From assembly GCA_009691855.1 (NCBI GenBank), contig SIAI01000020.1, positions 1 through 64,000 of the forward strand: a DNA stretch of 64,000 nucleotides, in the 5' to 3' direction. This document shows positions 56,971 through 64,000 of the stretch, piece by piece (the stretch's first letter is position 1; each line of letters starts with the position of its first letter). The translations under genes were made by a program, and so were the position numbers. The DNA is from Planctomycetota bacterium. Lineage in GTDB: Bacteria > Planctomycetota > UBA1135 > GCA-002686595. The notes beneath the pieces were generated by a model. That model did not search any database and was not told where the DNA came from. It was given only the letters and a program-made list of their open reading frames with translations.

Positions 56971-57237
56971 GGACGACTCCAGCTTCAAGCGTTCGCCGCG
57001 GGTCTCTCGAGCCTGGGCCTTCGAGGGACGTTCGCCGCGTAAGAGCGGCGAATTGTATTCCGGAGCTCCCGCGCCAGGTCAGGAGCGCACGGGATTCGAT
57101 CGCAATGCGAGCGACAGGCGGGTAGGCTCGCCAGGTGTCACCGTGGCGGGCAGACCCCGCTCAACGGCGCACCGACTCTCCTGGCAAGGCTCGCCACGCA
57201 GTCTCGGCCCCGACTCCACGAGCCCGGAGTCAACCCG

Positions 57238-57429
57238 ATGGAATCCGCGCAGAAGCGAGAGCGGGATCGAAAGAACCGCCAGAAGCGACAGGACAAGGAA
57301 GACCGTCGCAAGGATCGCGCGCAACAGAAGGTCGAGCGCCTCGCCAACCCGGGTGCCGCCCCGCATCCGTCCGTACAGGACATCGAGGGCCAAGAGGTCG
57401 TGATCTTTCCCGTAACCGGCCAAGGCTAG
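57238..57429 (+). CDS. Small highly charged protein
   Basis: A 63-codon frame reads MESAQKRERDRKNRQKRQDK and continues with more K/R/D/Q-rich sequence, then VERLANPGAAPHPSVQD and IEGQEVVIFPVTGQG. The charged helix followed by a short folded-looking end suggests a small nucleic-acid-associated protein. Codon use is less GC-extreme than neighbours. It could be spurious, but the switch from helix to strand supports real coding. Confidence 0.45.
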   Translation: MESAQKRERDRKNRQKRQDKEDRRKDRAQQKVERLANPGAAPHPSVQDIEGQEVVIFPVTGQG

Positions 57430-57817
57430 CCGTCCGGCGCGGAGCCCGAGCGCGACGGCGCGCGCTCCGTCGGTCGAGTGCTCACGCCAGGCGAGCCGTG
57501 CTCGGGCGCGGCAGGCGAGCTCCGCGGGCGCTCTCGCTCTCCGTCGTCTTTTCTGGCCCCGCCGAAGCGCGGCTCGCGCGACGCAATGTTCCCAGGGTCT
57601 GCGCAGAGTTCTCGAGGGCGCTGTGCGGAAACGGAAATGCCGCGTCACCGGCGATTGGCGGCAGACGCGGCATCTTCGCGCTAGGCCCCAGCGGTTCGCG
57701 CCGGGCTTCGCATTCCTCGGTGGTCGTCGATCAGACGGGGTCGCCTGTCAGACGGCCACCGAGGCCCAGGAGCTCGCACAGCGAGCTGCGGCTAGTGGAG
57801 CCACACGGGGCGGACGT
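57430..57817. other. 388-bp gap
   Basis: No coding frame with convincing character is seen. A hairpin, ATGCCGCGTC (57637-57646) with GACGCGGCAT (57664-57673), lies in the middle. The last part runs into the 3' end of the RRM gene. Confidence 0.4.
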
Positions 57818-58192
57818 CTACCAGCGCTCGCGGCCACCGCCGCCGCCACCGTGACCGCCGCCGCCGCCGCCGCCACCACCACCATAGCCGCCGCCGCCAC
57901 CACCATAGCCACCGCGGCCACCGCCGCCGCCGCCCGTGCGGGGCTTGTCCTGCGCTTCGTTCACCTTGAGGCTACGGCCGTCGAGGTCCTTGCCGTCCAT
58001 CGCGGTGATGGCCGCCTTGGCGTCGGCGTCGGAGCCCATCGTGACGAACGCGAAGCCGCGCGGACGACCCGTCTCGCGGTCGCTCGGAATGGCGACCTCC
58101 TTGACGCTGCGCCCTTCGGCGGAGAATGCGGCGCGCAGGCCGTCTTCGGTGGTGGTGTAGTTGAGATTGCCGACGTAGAGCTTCGTGCCCAT
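57818..58192 (-). CDS. Glycine-rich RRM RNA-binding protein, copy 1
   Basis: The ATG at 58192 begins MGTKLYVGNLNYTTTEDGLR and gives 124 residues. RNP2 is KLYVGNL and RNP1 is RGFAFVTM, so both RNA-contact motifs are intact. The last 40 residues are Gly-rich with Arg and Tyr, ending GGGRERW. It resembles cold-shock-responsive single-RRM proteins of Cyanobacteria and Planctomycetota. It is nearly identical to the product of 62960-63301. There is no clear Shine-Dalgarno sequence. Confidence 0.93.
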   Translation of the reverse strand: MGTKLYVGNLNYTTTEDGLRAAFSAEGRSVKEVAIPSDRETGRPRGFAFVTMGSDADAKAAITAMDGKDLDGRSLKVNEAQDKPRTGGGGGGRGGYGGGGGGYGGGGGGGGGGHGGGGGGRERW

Positions 58193-58315
58193 GGAGAGAA
58201 TCGATTCGAGAAATGGTCTGCGGTAGAACCGCGGAGATCGGACGGCGGCAGGATACGCCTCAGGCCGGGTCGGGCGGCCCGGAATCACGGAACCATCGTC
58301 AGGGCGCCAGCCGGG

Positions 58316-58801
58316 TCAGCGTTCCAGGCGGCCCATCGCGGAATAGAACATGTGCCGCTCCCACGGCCGGCGCGGCGGCAACTTCTTGCGCTTGCGCAGT
58401 TCCATCTCCAGCGTGACCAGCTCCGAGTCGCTCATGACGTGGATGCGCAGGTCCGCATACTCTCGCCAGGTCTTGGGGTCCTCGTGCTCGGGCCAGGAGA
58501 GCATGTACATCGCCTCCCCGTCGTAGGGGCGGCCCGCCTTGCGCGAGATGAACTCCCGGCCCTCCCGCTCGCTCAACCCGTCGCTGGCCCGCAGCTCCGC
58601 GAGCAAACCCGTACCAAGGAACGTAGAGGACTGGTCCACCAAGATCGAGAGGGTACCGGATGATGCGAGCGGACCCCGAAGGCTTCTCGGAACTTCCTGG
58701 GGCTCAGCGCATCCCCGCGGGCGGACCGAGGGCGGTCCCTGGCCGCGCGGAGGCCCGCGGCGCTGCCGATTCGATGCGGCTCTACACTGGAGCGCCGCCA
58801 T
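58316..58801 (-). CDS. Hypothetical protein
   Basis: The longest form is 161 residues from the ATG at 58801, but the first 50 or so residues are arginine/proline-rich and the true start is probably later (for example a GTG at about 58639). The convincing part is LSEREGREFISRKAGRPYDG through LRIHVMSDSELVTLEMELRK, helical and charged, ending GRLER. No family is recognised. It is upstream of, and codirectional with, the RRM gene. Confidence 0.5.
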   Translation of the reverse strand: MAALQCRAASNRQRRGPPRGQGPPSVRPRGCAEPQEVPRSLRGPLASSGTLSILVDQSSTFLGTGLLAELRASDGLSEREGREFISRKAGRPYDGEAMYMLSWPEHEDPKTWREYADLRIHVMSDSELVTLEMELRKRKKLPPRRPWERHMFYSAMGRLER

Positions 58802-58871
58802 TCCTGCGTCCCTCGCCCCCGTGACAGTTCAACCGCCGGCCCTCGTCGAAGCCAGAGTTCGAGCCTTTCCC

Positions 58872-59041
58872 GTGGCGCTTGGCCCAGGCACGCGCCGCCG
58901 CTGGTTCGCCGCGCTGCCCCGCACTGCGCTCGTGGGCCTGGCGCTGAGCGTTCCCGCGCTGGCACAGAAGGAGAAGCCGGCGAGCGAGAAGCAGCTCTTG
59001 GCCGAATTCCAAACGGCGTTCGACGCCGCCGATGCGGCCCA
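58872..59041 (+). pseudogene. 5' fragment of a secreted protein gene
   Basis: From the GTG at 58872 the frame reads RRRWFAALPRTALVGLALSV then PALAQKEKPASEKQLLAEFQ, a signal peptide with mature start, then helical residues to AADAAQLA. It then runs directly into a partial copy of the 168-bp palindromic element, after which the frame loses coding character. The gene seems cut off here. Confidence 0.5.
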
Positions 59042-59042
59042 G

Positions 59043-59086
59043 CTAGCGTCAACAAGGCGCCGTGATGGATCGTCGCTGGCAAGGCG
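59043..59086. repeat. Truncated copy C of the 168-bp palindromic element
   Basis: About 44 bp (CTAGCGTCAACAAGGCG... TGATGGATCGTCGCTGGCAA) match the left interior of copies A and B. The outer end and the whole right half are missing. It sits exactly at the join of two unrelated gene remnants. Confidence 0.75.
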
Positions 59087-59257
59087 ACCCGCGCCTGCTC
59101 GATTTCGTGGCGCTGGCGGTCGGCTTGCAGCTGGCGCTGATGGGCCTGGCGCCGCTACGCGAGACTCGGTCCGTGGGTTCTGGTGGCGTTGCTCAGCCTG
59201 GCGCCGACCACGCTGATCGAGCTCGGCAAGCTGCTGCGCGCGCGGCGCGCGTGCTGA
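59087..59257 (+). pseudogene. C-terminal remnant resembling a P-type cation ATPase
   Basis: Downstream of copy C one frame reads LLDFVALAVGLQLALMGLAP, then a shift, and another reads WVLVALLSLAPTTLIELGKL to a TGA at 59255-59257. These are two membrane helices followed by a basic tail, the pattern at the end of cation-transporting P-type ATPases. The frame break and missing upstream domains mark it as a remnant. The family call is by resemblance only. Confidence 0.4.
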
Positions 59258-59275
59258 ACCCATCCCGCCGCCACG

Positions 59276-60067
59276 CTACGCGACGGGTTCGTCCGCGGGA
59301 GCCGTCGGCTCCCAGACGGCGCGCAACCAGGCCTGCAGGTTCTCGCGGCGCTCCACAACCGCGCGCGCCGTCGCGTAGGCGACGCGCGGAGCGAGCAGCG
59401 CGCGCACGACGATGCGTCGGGCCTGGATCTGCAGCGGGGCGACGAGCTCCGGCGCGGCGTCGCGGTTCGTGAGATGCACCGGCACGAAGTAGCCGCGGCT
59501 GGCACCACGCAGCTGACGCACGGCCAGCCCGCGCCGCAGCGACCACACCACGGCGCCGCTCACGGCTGCGTTCTGCGCGACCAGCGGCAAGCCGGCGAGC
59601 TCGCTGGAGCGGAACAGGTCGAGCGCGACCACGACCTCGTGCCAGGGGTGGAGCGTCGGCCAGGGACCGAGGTCGGCCGACGGCAGCGGCTCGAAACGCT
59701 CCGGCTGCGGCCCGGCCCACAGCAGCTCGAAGCGCTCGCCCTCGCTGCGCGCCAGGCCCAGATAGAGCGGCGCGCCCGCGACGGTCTCGAGCTGTCCGGC
59801 GCGCAGGATCAGCTCCTTGTCGCTCCACAGGTAGCGCCCCTGCTCGATCGCCAGCGGCACGTGCACGGCCAGGTAGCGGAGCAACGTAGCGTCCTCTTCC
59901 CCCCAGGCCTCGGGCGCCGCCAGGGTACGGACCTCGGCCAGCCGCTCCGGCGCCAGCGTGCAGAAGTCCAGCAGCGCGCGGACCGAGAGGTAGTCGCCCT
60001 CGTGCACGGGGGGCAACTTCACCGACAGCATCTGCGGGTCGGGCGTGGAGGCCAGGCTCATGGTCAT
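59276..60067 (-). CDS. Protein of unknown function, possibly DUF3825-like
   Basis: The 263-residue protein is cytoplasmic by appearance (no signal, no membrane helix). Helical N-terminal half includes EEDATLLRYLAVHVPLAIEQ. The end, LVAPLQIQARRIVVRALLAP and RVAYATARAVVERRENLQAW, has the layout of the C-terminus of DUF3825 proteins (LPL.L, alpha, AY..AR......WL), but the central FNTGL-type motif is not evident. It is divergent from the GNAT-like gene. Confidence 0.55.
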   Translation of the reverse strand: MTMSLASTPDPQMLSVKLPPVHEGDYLSVRALLDFCTLAPERLAEVRTLAAPEAWGEEDATLLRYLAVHVPLAIEQGRYLWSDKELILRAGQLETVAGAPLYLGLARSEGERFELLWAGPQPERFEPLPSADLGPWPTLHPWHEVVVALDLFRSSELAGLPLVAQNAAVSGAVVWSLRRGLAVRQLRGASRGYFVPVHLTNRDAAPELVAPLQIQARRIVVRALLAPRVAYATARAVVERRENLQAWLRAVWEPTAPADEPVA

Positions 60068-60173
60068 CGGCCAGAGTGTGCCGAGCCCGACCCGGGGATG
60101 CGAGCCGAGGGTGCGCGCGGGCAGAGCAGTCCCGGAGCGGAGACGGCTCTCGGCCTGCTAGCGTGGGCGCCGC

Positions 60174-61850
60174 ATGAGCAGAACCGTCCCTGTGCATCCC
60201 GTGCGCGCCCTTAGCGCGCTCTGCCGGACCTTCGGGCCCAAGGCCGCGCGTCAGAAGCGCGTGCAGCTCGAACGCCTGGGCGCGACGCGGCGCCTCTCGG
60301 CGGCGCAGCTCGTGGCCGCGCAGGAGACGCTGCTGTTCCTGCTGGCCTACCCGGATGATCCGGCGCTGCTGGCGGCCGCGCGCGCCGTCGTCCCGCGCCT
60401 GCGGGCCTGGACGGACGCGGCGCGCGCAGGCTCGGCCGCCGCGTTGGGCGACACCGGCCTGCCGGGGAGCGCGATGATCGATACCTACGGCTTCCCGCTG
60501 CTCGCGCGCCTGACGCGGCTCTTCCCGGGCGCGCTGGAAATCGACTGGGACGAGGCGCCGGACACGGGCAAGCTGCAGGCGGCGGTAGTGCAGCTGTTGC
60601 ACGGCGCCGAGGTGCCGGGCCTCGACGACATCACGCTGGAATGGGACGACTGGTTCGCGGTCGGCCGCAGCGACGCGCGCCAGCGTGACCTCGAGCTCCT
60701 GCTGGAGCTCTTCACGCGCGCGCCGCTCTCGCCGACGGAGCGCGAGTGGCGCTTCGATGGCTGCGAGCTGCCGGTGCGCTGGCAACTCGACGCCGCGGGC
60801 AGCGCGCGCAGCGAGCTCTTGTGGCTGCGCGCGCGGCCGCACTTCCGGCGTCGCGCCCCGACGCGCTCCATGGCGAGCTTCGCGGCCCTCGTGCGCCGGC
60901 CACTGGCCGATCCCGGGCGCCTCGCGCGCGCCGCTGGCCAGCGCTTCGTCGACTTCGCGGCCGCCGCGCTGGCCGTGCGCCAGAGCGAGATCCGGCCGCT
61001 CTCCTACGGCAACGCCGAGGACGTCACGCTGGTCGAGTGCGGCACGGGGCTCATCGTCGCGCTGATCGGCGTGGTGCCGGGCTACCGCGAGGCGCTCGAA
61101 TCGCTGTACACCGTGCTGCTGCTCCAGAACGGCGTGCCGATCGCCTACGGGCCGGCCAGCGTCTCGGCCGGGTGCTGCGAGCTCGGCCTGAACCTGTTCG
61201 ACGAGTTCCGCGGCGTCGAGACGCGCCACCTCTACGCGCAATACCTGCGCGTCGTGCACCACGTGCTCGGCGCGCGCTACTTCTTCCTCACGCCCTACGG
61301 CATGGGCGCTGGCAACCCCGAGGCCCTGCGCACGGGCTCCTTCTGGTTCTATCGCCGGCTCGGCTTCCGCCCGACCAACGCGCGCGTCGAGACGCTGGCG
61401 CGCGCGGAGGAGCAACGCCTGGCGCGCACGCGCGGCGCGCGCTCGGATCTGAAGACGCTGCGACGGCTGGCGGACACGGCGGCGTACCTGGATCTCTCCG
61501 GCGCACGTTGCCAGCCGCTGCCTCTCGGGCGCATCGGCCTGGCCGTGACGAGGCGCCTCACGCACGCCCACGGCGGCGAGCGCGAGCCAGGGCTGCGGCG
61601 CGACGTCGCCGCGGTGCGGCGCGCGCTCGACTTGCGCACGCCGTTGCCGCGCGCGGCGCTGGAGTTGCTCGCCCCGCTGCTGGCCCTAGACCCCGAGCTC
61701 GCCCGCCGGCCGCGCCGCGATCGCGAGGCGCTCGGGCGCTTCCTGCGCGCCAAGAGCGCCCCCTCGGAGGTCGGGGCCGACGCGCAGCTCGCGGCTAGCA
61801 CGAGCTTCCTGAGCGCACTGCGCCGCGCCGCGACCCCTGAGCCGCTCTGA
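60174..61850 (+). CDS. GNAT-like protein with long helical N-terminal region
   Basis: This 558-residue protein has an N-terminal domain of helices without recognised motifs, then a segment at about 290-400 resembling an acetyltransferase core: NGVPIAYGPASVSAGCCELG, LYAQYLRVVHHVLGARYFFL, GAGNPEALRTGSFWFYRRLG followed by FRPTN. The YRRLGF ending is typical of GNAT folds, although a full acetyl-CoA loop (R/Q-x-x-G-x-G/A) is only loosely matched by PYGMGAGN. The substrate is unknown. The 305-bp repeat lies downstream. Confidence 0.6.
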   Translation: MSRTVPVHPVRALSALCRTFGPKAARQKRVQLERLGATRRLSAAQLVAAQETLLFLLAYPDDPALLAAARAVVPRLRAWTDAARAGSAAALGDTGLPGSAMIDTYGFPLLARLTRLFPGALEIDWDEAPDTGKLQAAVVQLLHGAEVPGLDDITLEWDDWFAVGRSDARQRDLELLLELFTRAPLSPTEREWRFDGCELPVRWQLDAAGSARSELLWLRARPHFRRRAPTRSMASFAALVRRPLADPGRLARAAGQRFVDFAAAALAVRQSEIRPLSYGNAEDVTLVECGTGLIVALIGVVPGYREALESLYTVLLLQNGVPIAYGPASVSAGCCELGLNLFDEFRGVETRHLYAQYLRVVHHVLGARYFFLTPYGMGAGNPEALRTGSFWFYRRLGFRPTNARVETLARAEEQRLARTRGARSDLKTLRRLADTAAYLDLSGARCQPLPLGRIGLAVTRRLTHAHGGEREPGLRRDVAAVRRALDLRTPLPRAALELLAPLLALDPELARRPRRDREALGRFLRAKSAPSEVGADAQLAASTSFLSALRRAATPEPL

Positions 61851-61931
61851 CGCGAGGGCGCGCTGGCACGCAGCGCGAGCTCTCTCGCGCGCGCGGGCGC
61901 CTGGCCGCGCGACACAGGCTGCGCGCGAGCA

Positions 61932-62236
61932 GCCGCTTACCCGCCGCAGGCGGGCCTGGTCAGGAAAGAACAGGCTGCCCAGGTCCGCTGAGCTTCTATT
62001 CGTCGGCCGCCTGCACGGCGAGCAAGACTCCTGGAGTGGAGAAAAGCGCAGCGCGGAGACTCGCGGAGAAGGATAGACCATGGGCCTCCGCGGTTCAGCC
62101 TGCTGGAATCCGACGCTCCGCAGGTCTTCCGCCACGCTCCCCGTTCTTCCTCCGTGGCGCTCCGCGCTCTGCGCGTCTCCGCGCTGCGTTTGGGTTGCGG
62201 GCGGCGCACGCGCTGAACGACTTGGTCTTTGGAAGC
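61932..62236. repeat. 305-bp direct repeat, copy 2
   Basis: Matches copy 1 (9944-10248) base for base over its length except for scattered substitutions (for example GGAGTGGAGAAAAGC for GGAGTGGCGGAAAGC). It ends exactly at the base before the stop codon of the winged-helix gene. Like copy 1, it occupies a gap between converging genes, and the GCGCGGAG/CTCCGCGC palindrome is retained. The 81 bp before it shows no feature. Confidence 0.9.
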
Positions 62237-62722
62237 TCAGACCGCCGCGTACGTCATCCCGCGGCGCTGCCCCGCGGTGGTGACCTTGCCGTCGGCGATG
62301 AGCCGCTTCATGAGCGGGCGCATCGAGTTGCTGTCGGTCTCGAGCGCGGCCGCGATCTGCTCGCCGCGCTGGTCGGGGTTGTTGCGCACGTAGGTGAGCA
62401 GCGTGTCGGTCAGGTCCGCGCTCTCGACTTTGGAACGCCGGCCGCGCGTCGGCACGAGCACGCCCGCCTCGAGTCCCAGACAGCGCTGCAGCGCCGCGCG
62501 CGCTTCGCCGAGGCCCTTGCGCGCCGCGCCGTCCTGCGACTCTTCCAGCGCCTTGTCGATCGACTTCAGCGCCGCGGCCGCGTACTTCTTGGCCGGGTCC
62601 GCCTTCACCTGCTTGCGCGCTTCGCGCTCCTTGAGCGCGACGATCTTGGCTGCCAGGTCGGCGATGCGCTGGTCGACGCTCTTGCGCTGGCGCTGGGCTG
62701 ATTGCTGCTTCTGCTTGGCCAT
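62237..62722 (-). CDS. Basic winged-helix-like DNA-binding protein
   Basis: The ATG at 62722 begins [19 protein letters not shown], and the protein has 161 residues. The N-terminal half is a basic coiled coil ([20 protein letters not shown]). The C-terminal half is a winged helix: [20 protein letters not shown], then the recognition helix [20 protein letters not shown] and a wing [11 protein letters not shown]. It may be a nucleoid-associated protein or transcription factor. No regulatory site is evident. Repeat copy 2 abuts its stop codon. Confidence 0.8.
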   Translation of the reverse strand: MAKQKQQSAQRQRKSVDQRIADLAAKIVALKEREARKQVKADPAKKYAAAALKSIDKALEESQDGAARKGLGEARAALQRCLGLEAGVLVPTRGRRSKVESADLTDTLLTYVRNNPDQRGEQIAAALETDSNSMRPLMKRLIADGKVTTAGQRRGMTYAAV

Positions 62723-62959
62723 TTCAATCTCTCTAGGTGTCGCGGGGGGCGCAGATTGAGCCAGCGCGGCGTCCGTAGAGCAAGTCTCGTGTGGCCGTTC
62801 GTTCCCACCCTCGAGGCCGCAGCGAGCCGAGGGCGAGGCGAGAATGCGGCGGGAGCGACTTCCAGAAGGGAACCGGACGGCACCCTCGGCCAGCTGTGCT
62901 CCCGCCGAGAGCTCCGGGCGCGATCGCAACGAGTGCGAGAGCGCCCGGAGCGTTTGTTC

Positions 62960-63301
62960 CTACCAGCGTTCGCGGCCGCCGCCGCCGCCACCACCACCAC
63001 CGCCGCGACCACCACCGCCGCCGCCGAAGCCGCCGCCGCCGCCCGTGCGCGGCTTGTCCTGCGCTTCGTTCACCTTGAGGCTACGACCGTCGAGCTCTTT
63101 GCCGTCGAGCGCGGTGATCGCCGCCTTGGCGTCGGCATCGGAGCCCATCGTTACGAATGCGAACCCGCGCGGACGACCGGTCTCCCGGTCGCTAGGGATG
63201 GCGACCTCGCGGACGGTGCGGCCGTTCGCTGCGAACGCGGTGCGGAGCGCGTCCTCGGTCGTGGTGAAGTTGAGGTTGCCGACGTAGAGCTTGCTACCCA
63301 T
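62960..63301 (-). CDS. Glycine-rich RRM RNA-binding protein, copy 2
   Basis: The ATG at 63301 begins MGSKLYVGNLNFTTTEDALR and gives 113 residues. RNP2 KLYVGNL and RNP1 RGFAFVTM are intact. The stretch from VAIPSDRETGRPRGFAFVTM through KVNEAQDKPRT is almost the same as copy 1 at the protein level; the Gly-rich tail is shorter. The two copies are 5 kb apart in the same orientation, consistent with duplication. RRM proteins of this type usually bind mRNA under cold or stress. Confidence 0.93.
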   Translation of the reverse strand: MGSKLYVGNLNFTTTEDALRTAFAANGRTVREVAIPSDRETGRPRGFAFVTMGSDADAKAAITALDGKELDGRSLKVNEAQDKPRTGGGGGFGGGGGGRGGGGGGGGGGRERW

Positions 63302-63661
63302 GGAATCCAATCGAAGAGAATGATGAGAGTGGCGCGCGAAGGCGCCGGGAAGGCGGCAGCATACTCTGCCGAGGGAGTCGGGAGCTCCAAAGATCCCGCC
63401 TCGGATCCGCGCTCTTCCCGCCTCCGTGGCGGCCCGGCCGGTGACGCCGCGGGAGCGTCCGGTTACCGTCCCAGCCATCCCTTGATAAAAATCCCCAGCC
63501 CGGCTTCACGCGCTGCGCAGAGGCCTCACCCCATTCCTTGTGGTTCCAAGCCTGCCGAGCTCGGCAGCCAGGAAGGCCGTTCTGCTCGGCTTCCCGGCGG
63601 GTTCTTGGCCCCGACGAGGCGCGCGGAGCCTCCCCGCGAGACGCCGTCGAGGGACGACTAG
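63302..63661. other. Divergent intergenic region
   Basis: This 360-bp gap lies between the RRM gene and the carboxylesterase gene. It includes an unusual A-rich patch CTTGATAAAAATCCCC at about 63481-63496, a possible -10-like or UTR element. No ORF with coding character or inverted repeat stands out. Confidence 0.4.
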
Positions 63662-64000
63662 ATGGCTCGCCAAACCATCCCGAGGCTCCCCGCCGTCGAG
63701 CTCGAGCCCGAGCGCCCCGCCGAGCGCGCCGTGATCTGGCTGCACGGTCTGGGCGCCGACGGGCACGACTTCCCGCCCATCGTGCCCGAGCTCGACCTCG
63801 ACCCGGCCCTCGCCATCCGCTGGGTCTTCCCCCACGCGCCGCCGATCCCGGTCACGATCAACGGCGGCATGCTCATGCCGGCCTGGTACGACATCCGCGG
63901 CCTGGACTTCGATCGACGCCACGACGAGGAGGGCATGCGCCTTTCCGCCGCGTGCATCACGAGCCTGATCGAGCGCGAGAACGAGCGCGGCCTGCCCTGC
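63662..64000 (+). CDS. Carboxylesterase/phospholipase-type alpha/beta hydrolase (partial)
   Basis: The ATG at 63662 begins MARQTIPRLPAVELEP and the frame runs to the window end (113 codons). VIWLHGLGADGHDFPPIVPE is the oxyanion-hole loop, FPHAPPIPVTINGGMLMPAW and YDI follow exactly as in bacterial carboxylesterases of the acyl-protein thioesterase/EstB group. The catalytic Ser (GxSxG), Asp and His lie beyond the window. Expected to hydrolyse short-chain esters or lysophospholipids in the cytoplasm. Confidence 0.9.
   Translation, partial: MARQTIPRLPAVELEPERPAERAVIWLHGLGADGHDFPPIVPELDLDPALAIRWVFPHAPPIPVTINGGMLMPAWYDIRGLDFDRRHDEEGMRLSAACITSLIERENERGLPC

Noticed and set aside
59193-61571. A 792-codon open frame on the minus strand
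   Set aside because: It is antisense to the GNAT-like gene and 59276-60067 is read better in another frame; composition is arginine/alanine/proline-rich without any motif. Such frames arise from high GC.

Overview
The window is 64 kb of very GC-rich bacterial DNA (by eye near 70%). The protein content points to a Planctomycetota-like organism: paired DUF1800/DUF1501 genes, DUF1570-type secreted peptidase-like proteins, CRTAC1/FG-GAP proteins, a squalene-cyclase-like repeat protein with a membrane anchor, and a long MoxR/DUF58/vWA/ABC-2 locus. This is an inference from gene families; no rRNA or tRNA gene was found to confirm it. Many genes carry lipoprotein or secretion signals, so much of the window concerns the cell envelope.

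Layout. 1-7.6 kb: end of a HEAT-like gene, a lipoprotein alkaline-phosphatase-superfamily/TPR protein, a three-domain lipid-remodelling fusion (MFS + PlsC + acyl-CoA/ACP synthetase), and a metallopeptidase-like lipoprotein. 7.8-9.9 kb: ECF sigma factor, anti-sigma factor and a secreted protein. 10.4-14.4 kb (minus): an operon of type IV pilus-like minor pseudopilins ending in a HEAT protein; the third pilin gene is split by an apparent one-base frameshift. 14.5-20.9 kb (plus): the highlight, a compact overlapping cluster of a pentaheme cytochrome, an outer-membrane beta-barrel, a 13-heme lipoprotein and a decaheme OmcA/MtrC-type lipoprotein, i.e. a predicted porin-cytochrome conduit for extracellular electron transfer (28 CXXCH motifs in all). 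21-28 kb: a nucleotidyltransferase-like protein, two coupled secreted peptidase-like proteins and small secreted proteins. 28-42 kb: a squalene-cyclase-like protein and two vWA membrane proteins (plus) converge on a tightly overlapping minus-strand operon (large membrane protein, MoxR ATPase, membrane protein, ABC ATPase, ABC-2 permease, DUF58). 42.5-52.4 kb: an FG-GAP/ASPIC protein and a truncated relative, a 1057-residue lipoprotein, and an M16 peptidase. 53-54 kb: a nest of palindromic MITE-like elements, one carrying an internally deleted IS1595-type insertion. 54-57 kb: DUF1800/DUF1501. 57-64 kb: two near-identical glycine-rich RRM proteins, degraded gene remnants, a GNAT-like protein, a winged-helix protein and the start of a carboxylesterase.

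Non-coding structure is unusually rich. There is a 305-bp direct repeat (two copies 52 kb apart) and a related long palindrome, all three lying between convergent genes. A 168-bp palindromic element family has arms that covary between copies; one copy provides the stop codon of the DUF1501 gene. Two identical 11-bp GAAAC(C/G)GTTTC palindromes look like LacI-type operators. There are several decayed or split genes: a split pseudopilin, a large membrane protein interrupted by an in-frame TGA, a head-to-head deletion scar near 45.2 kb, and a patchwork of remnants at 58.9-59.3 kb. All functions are read from motifs by eye; no database search was run.
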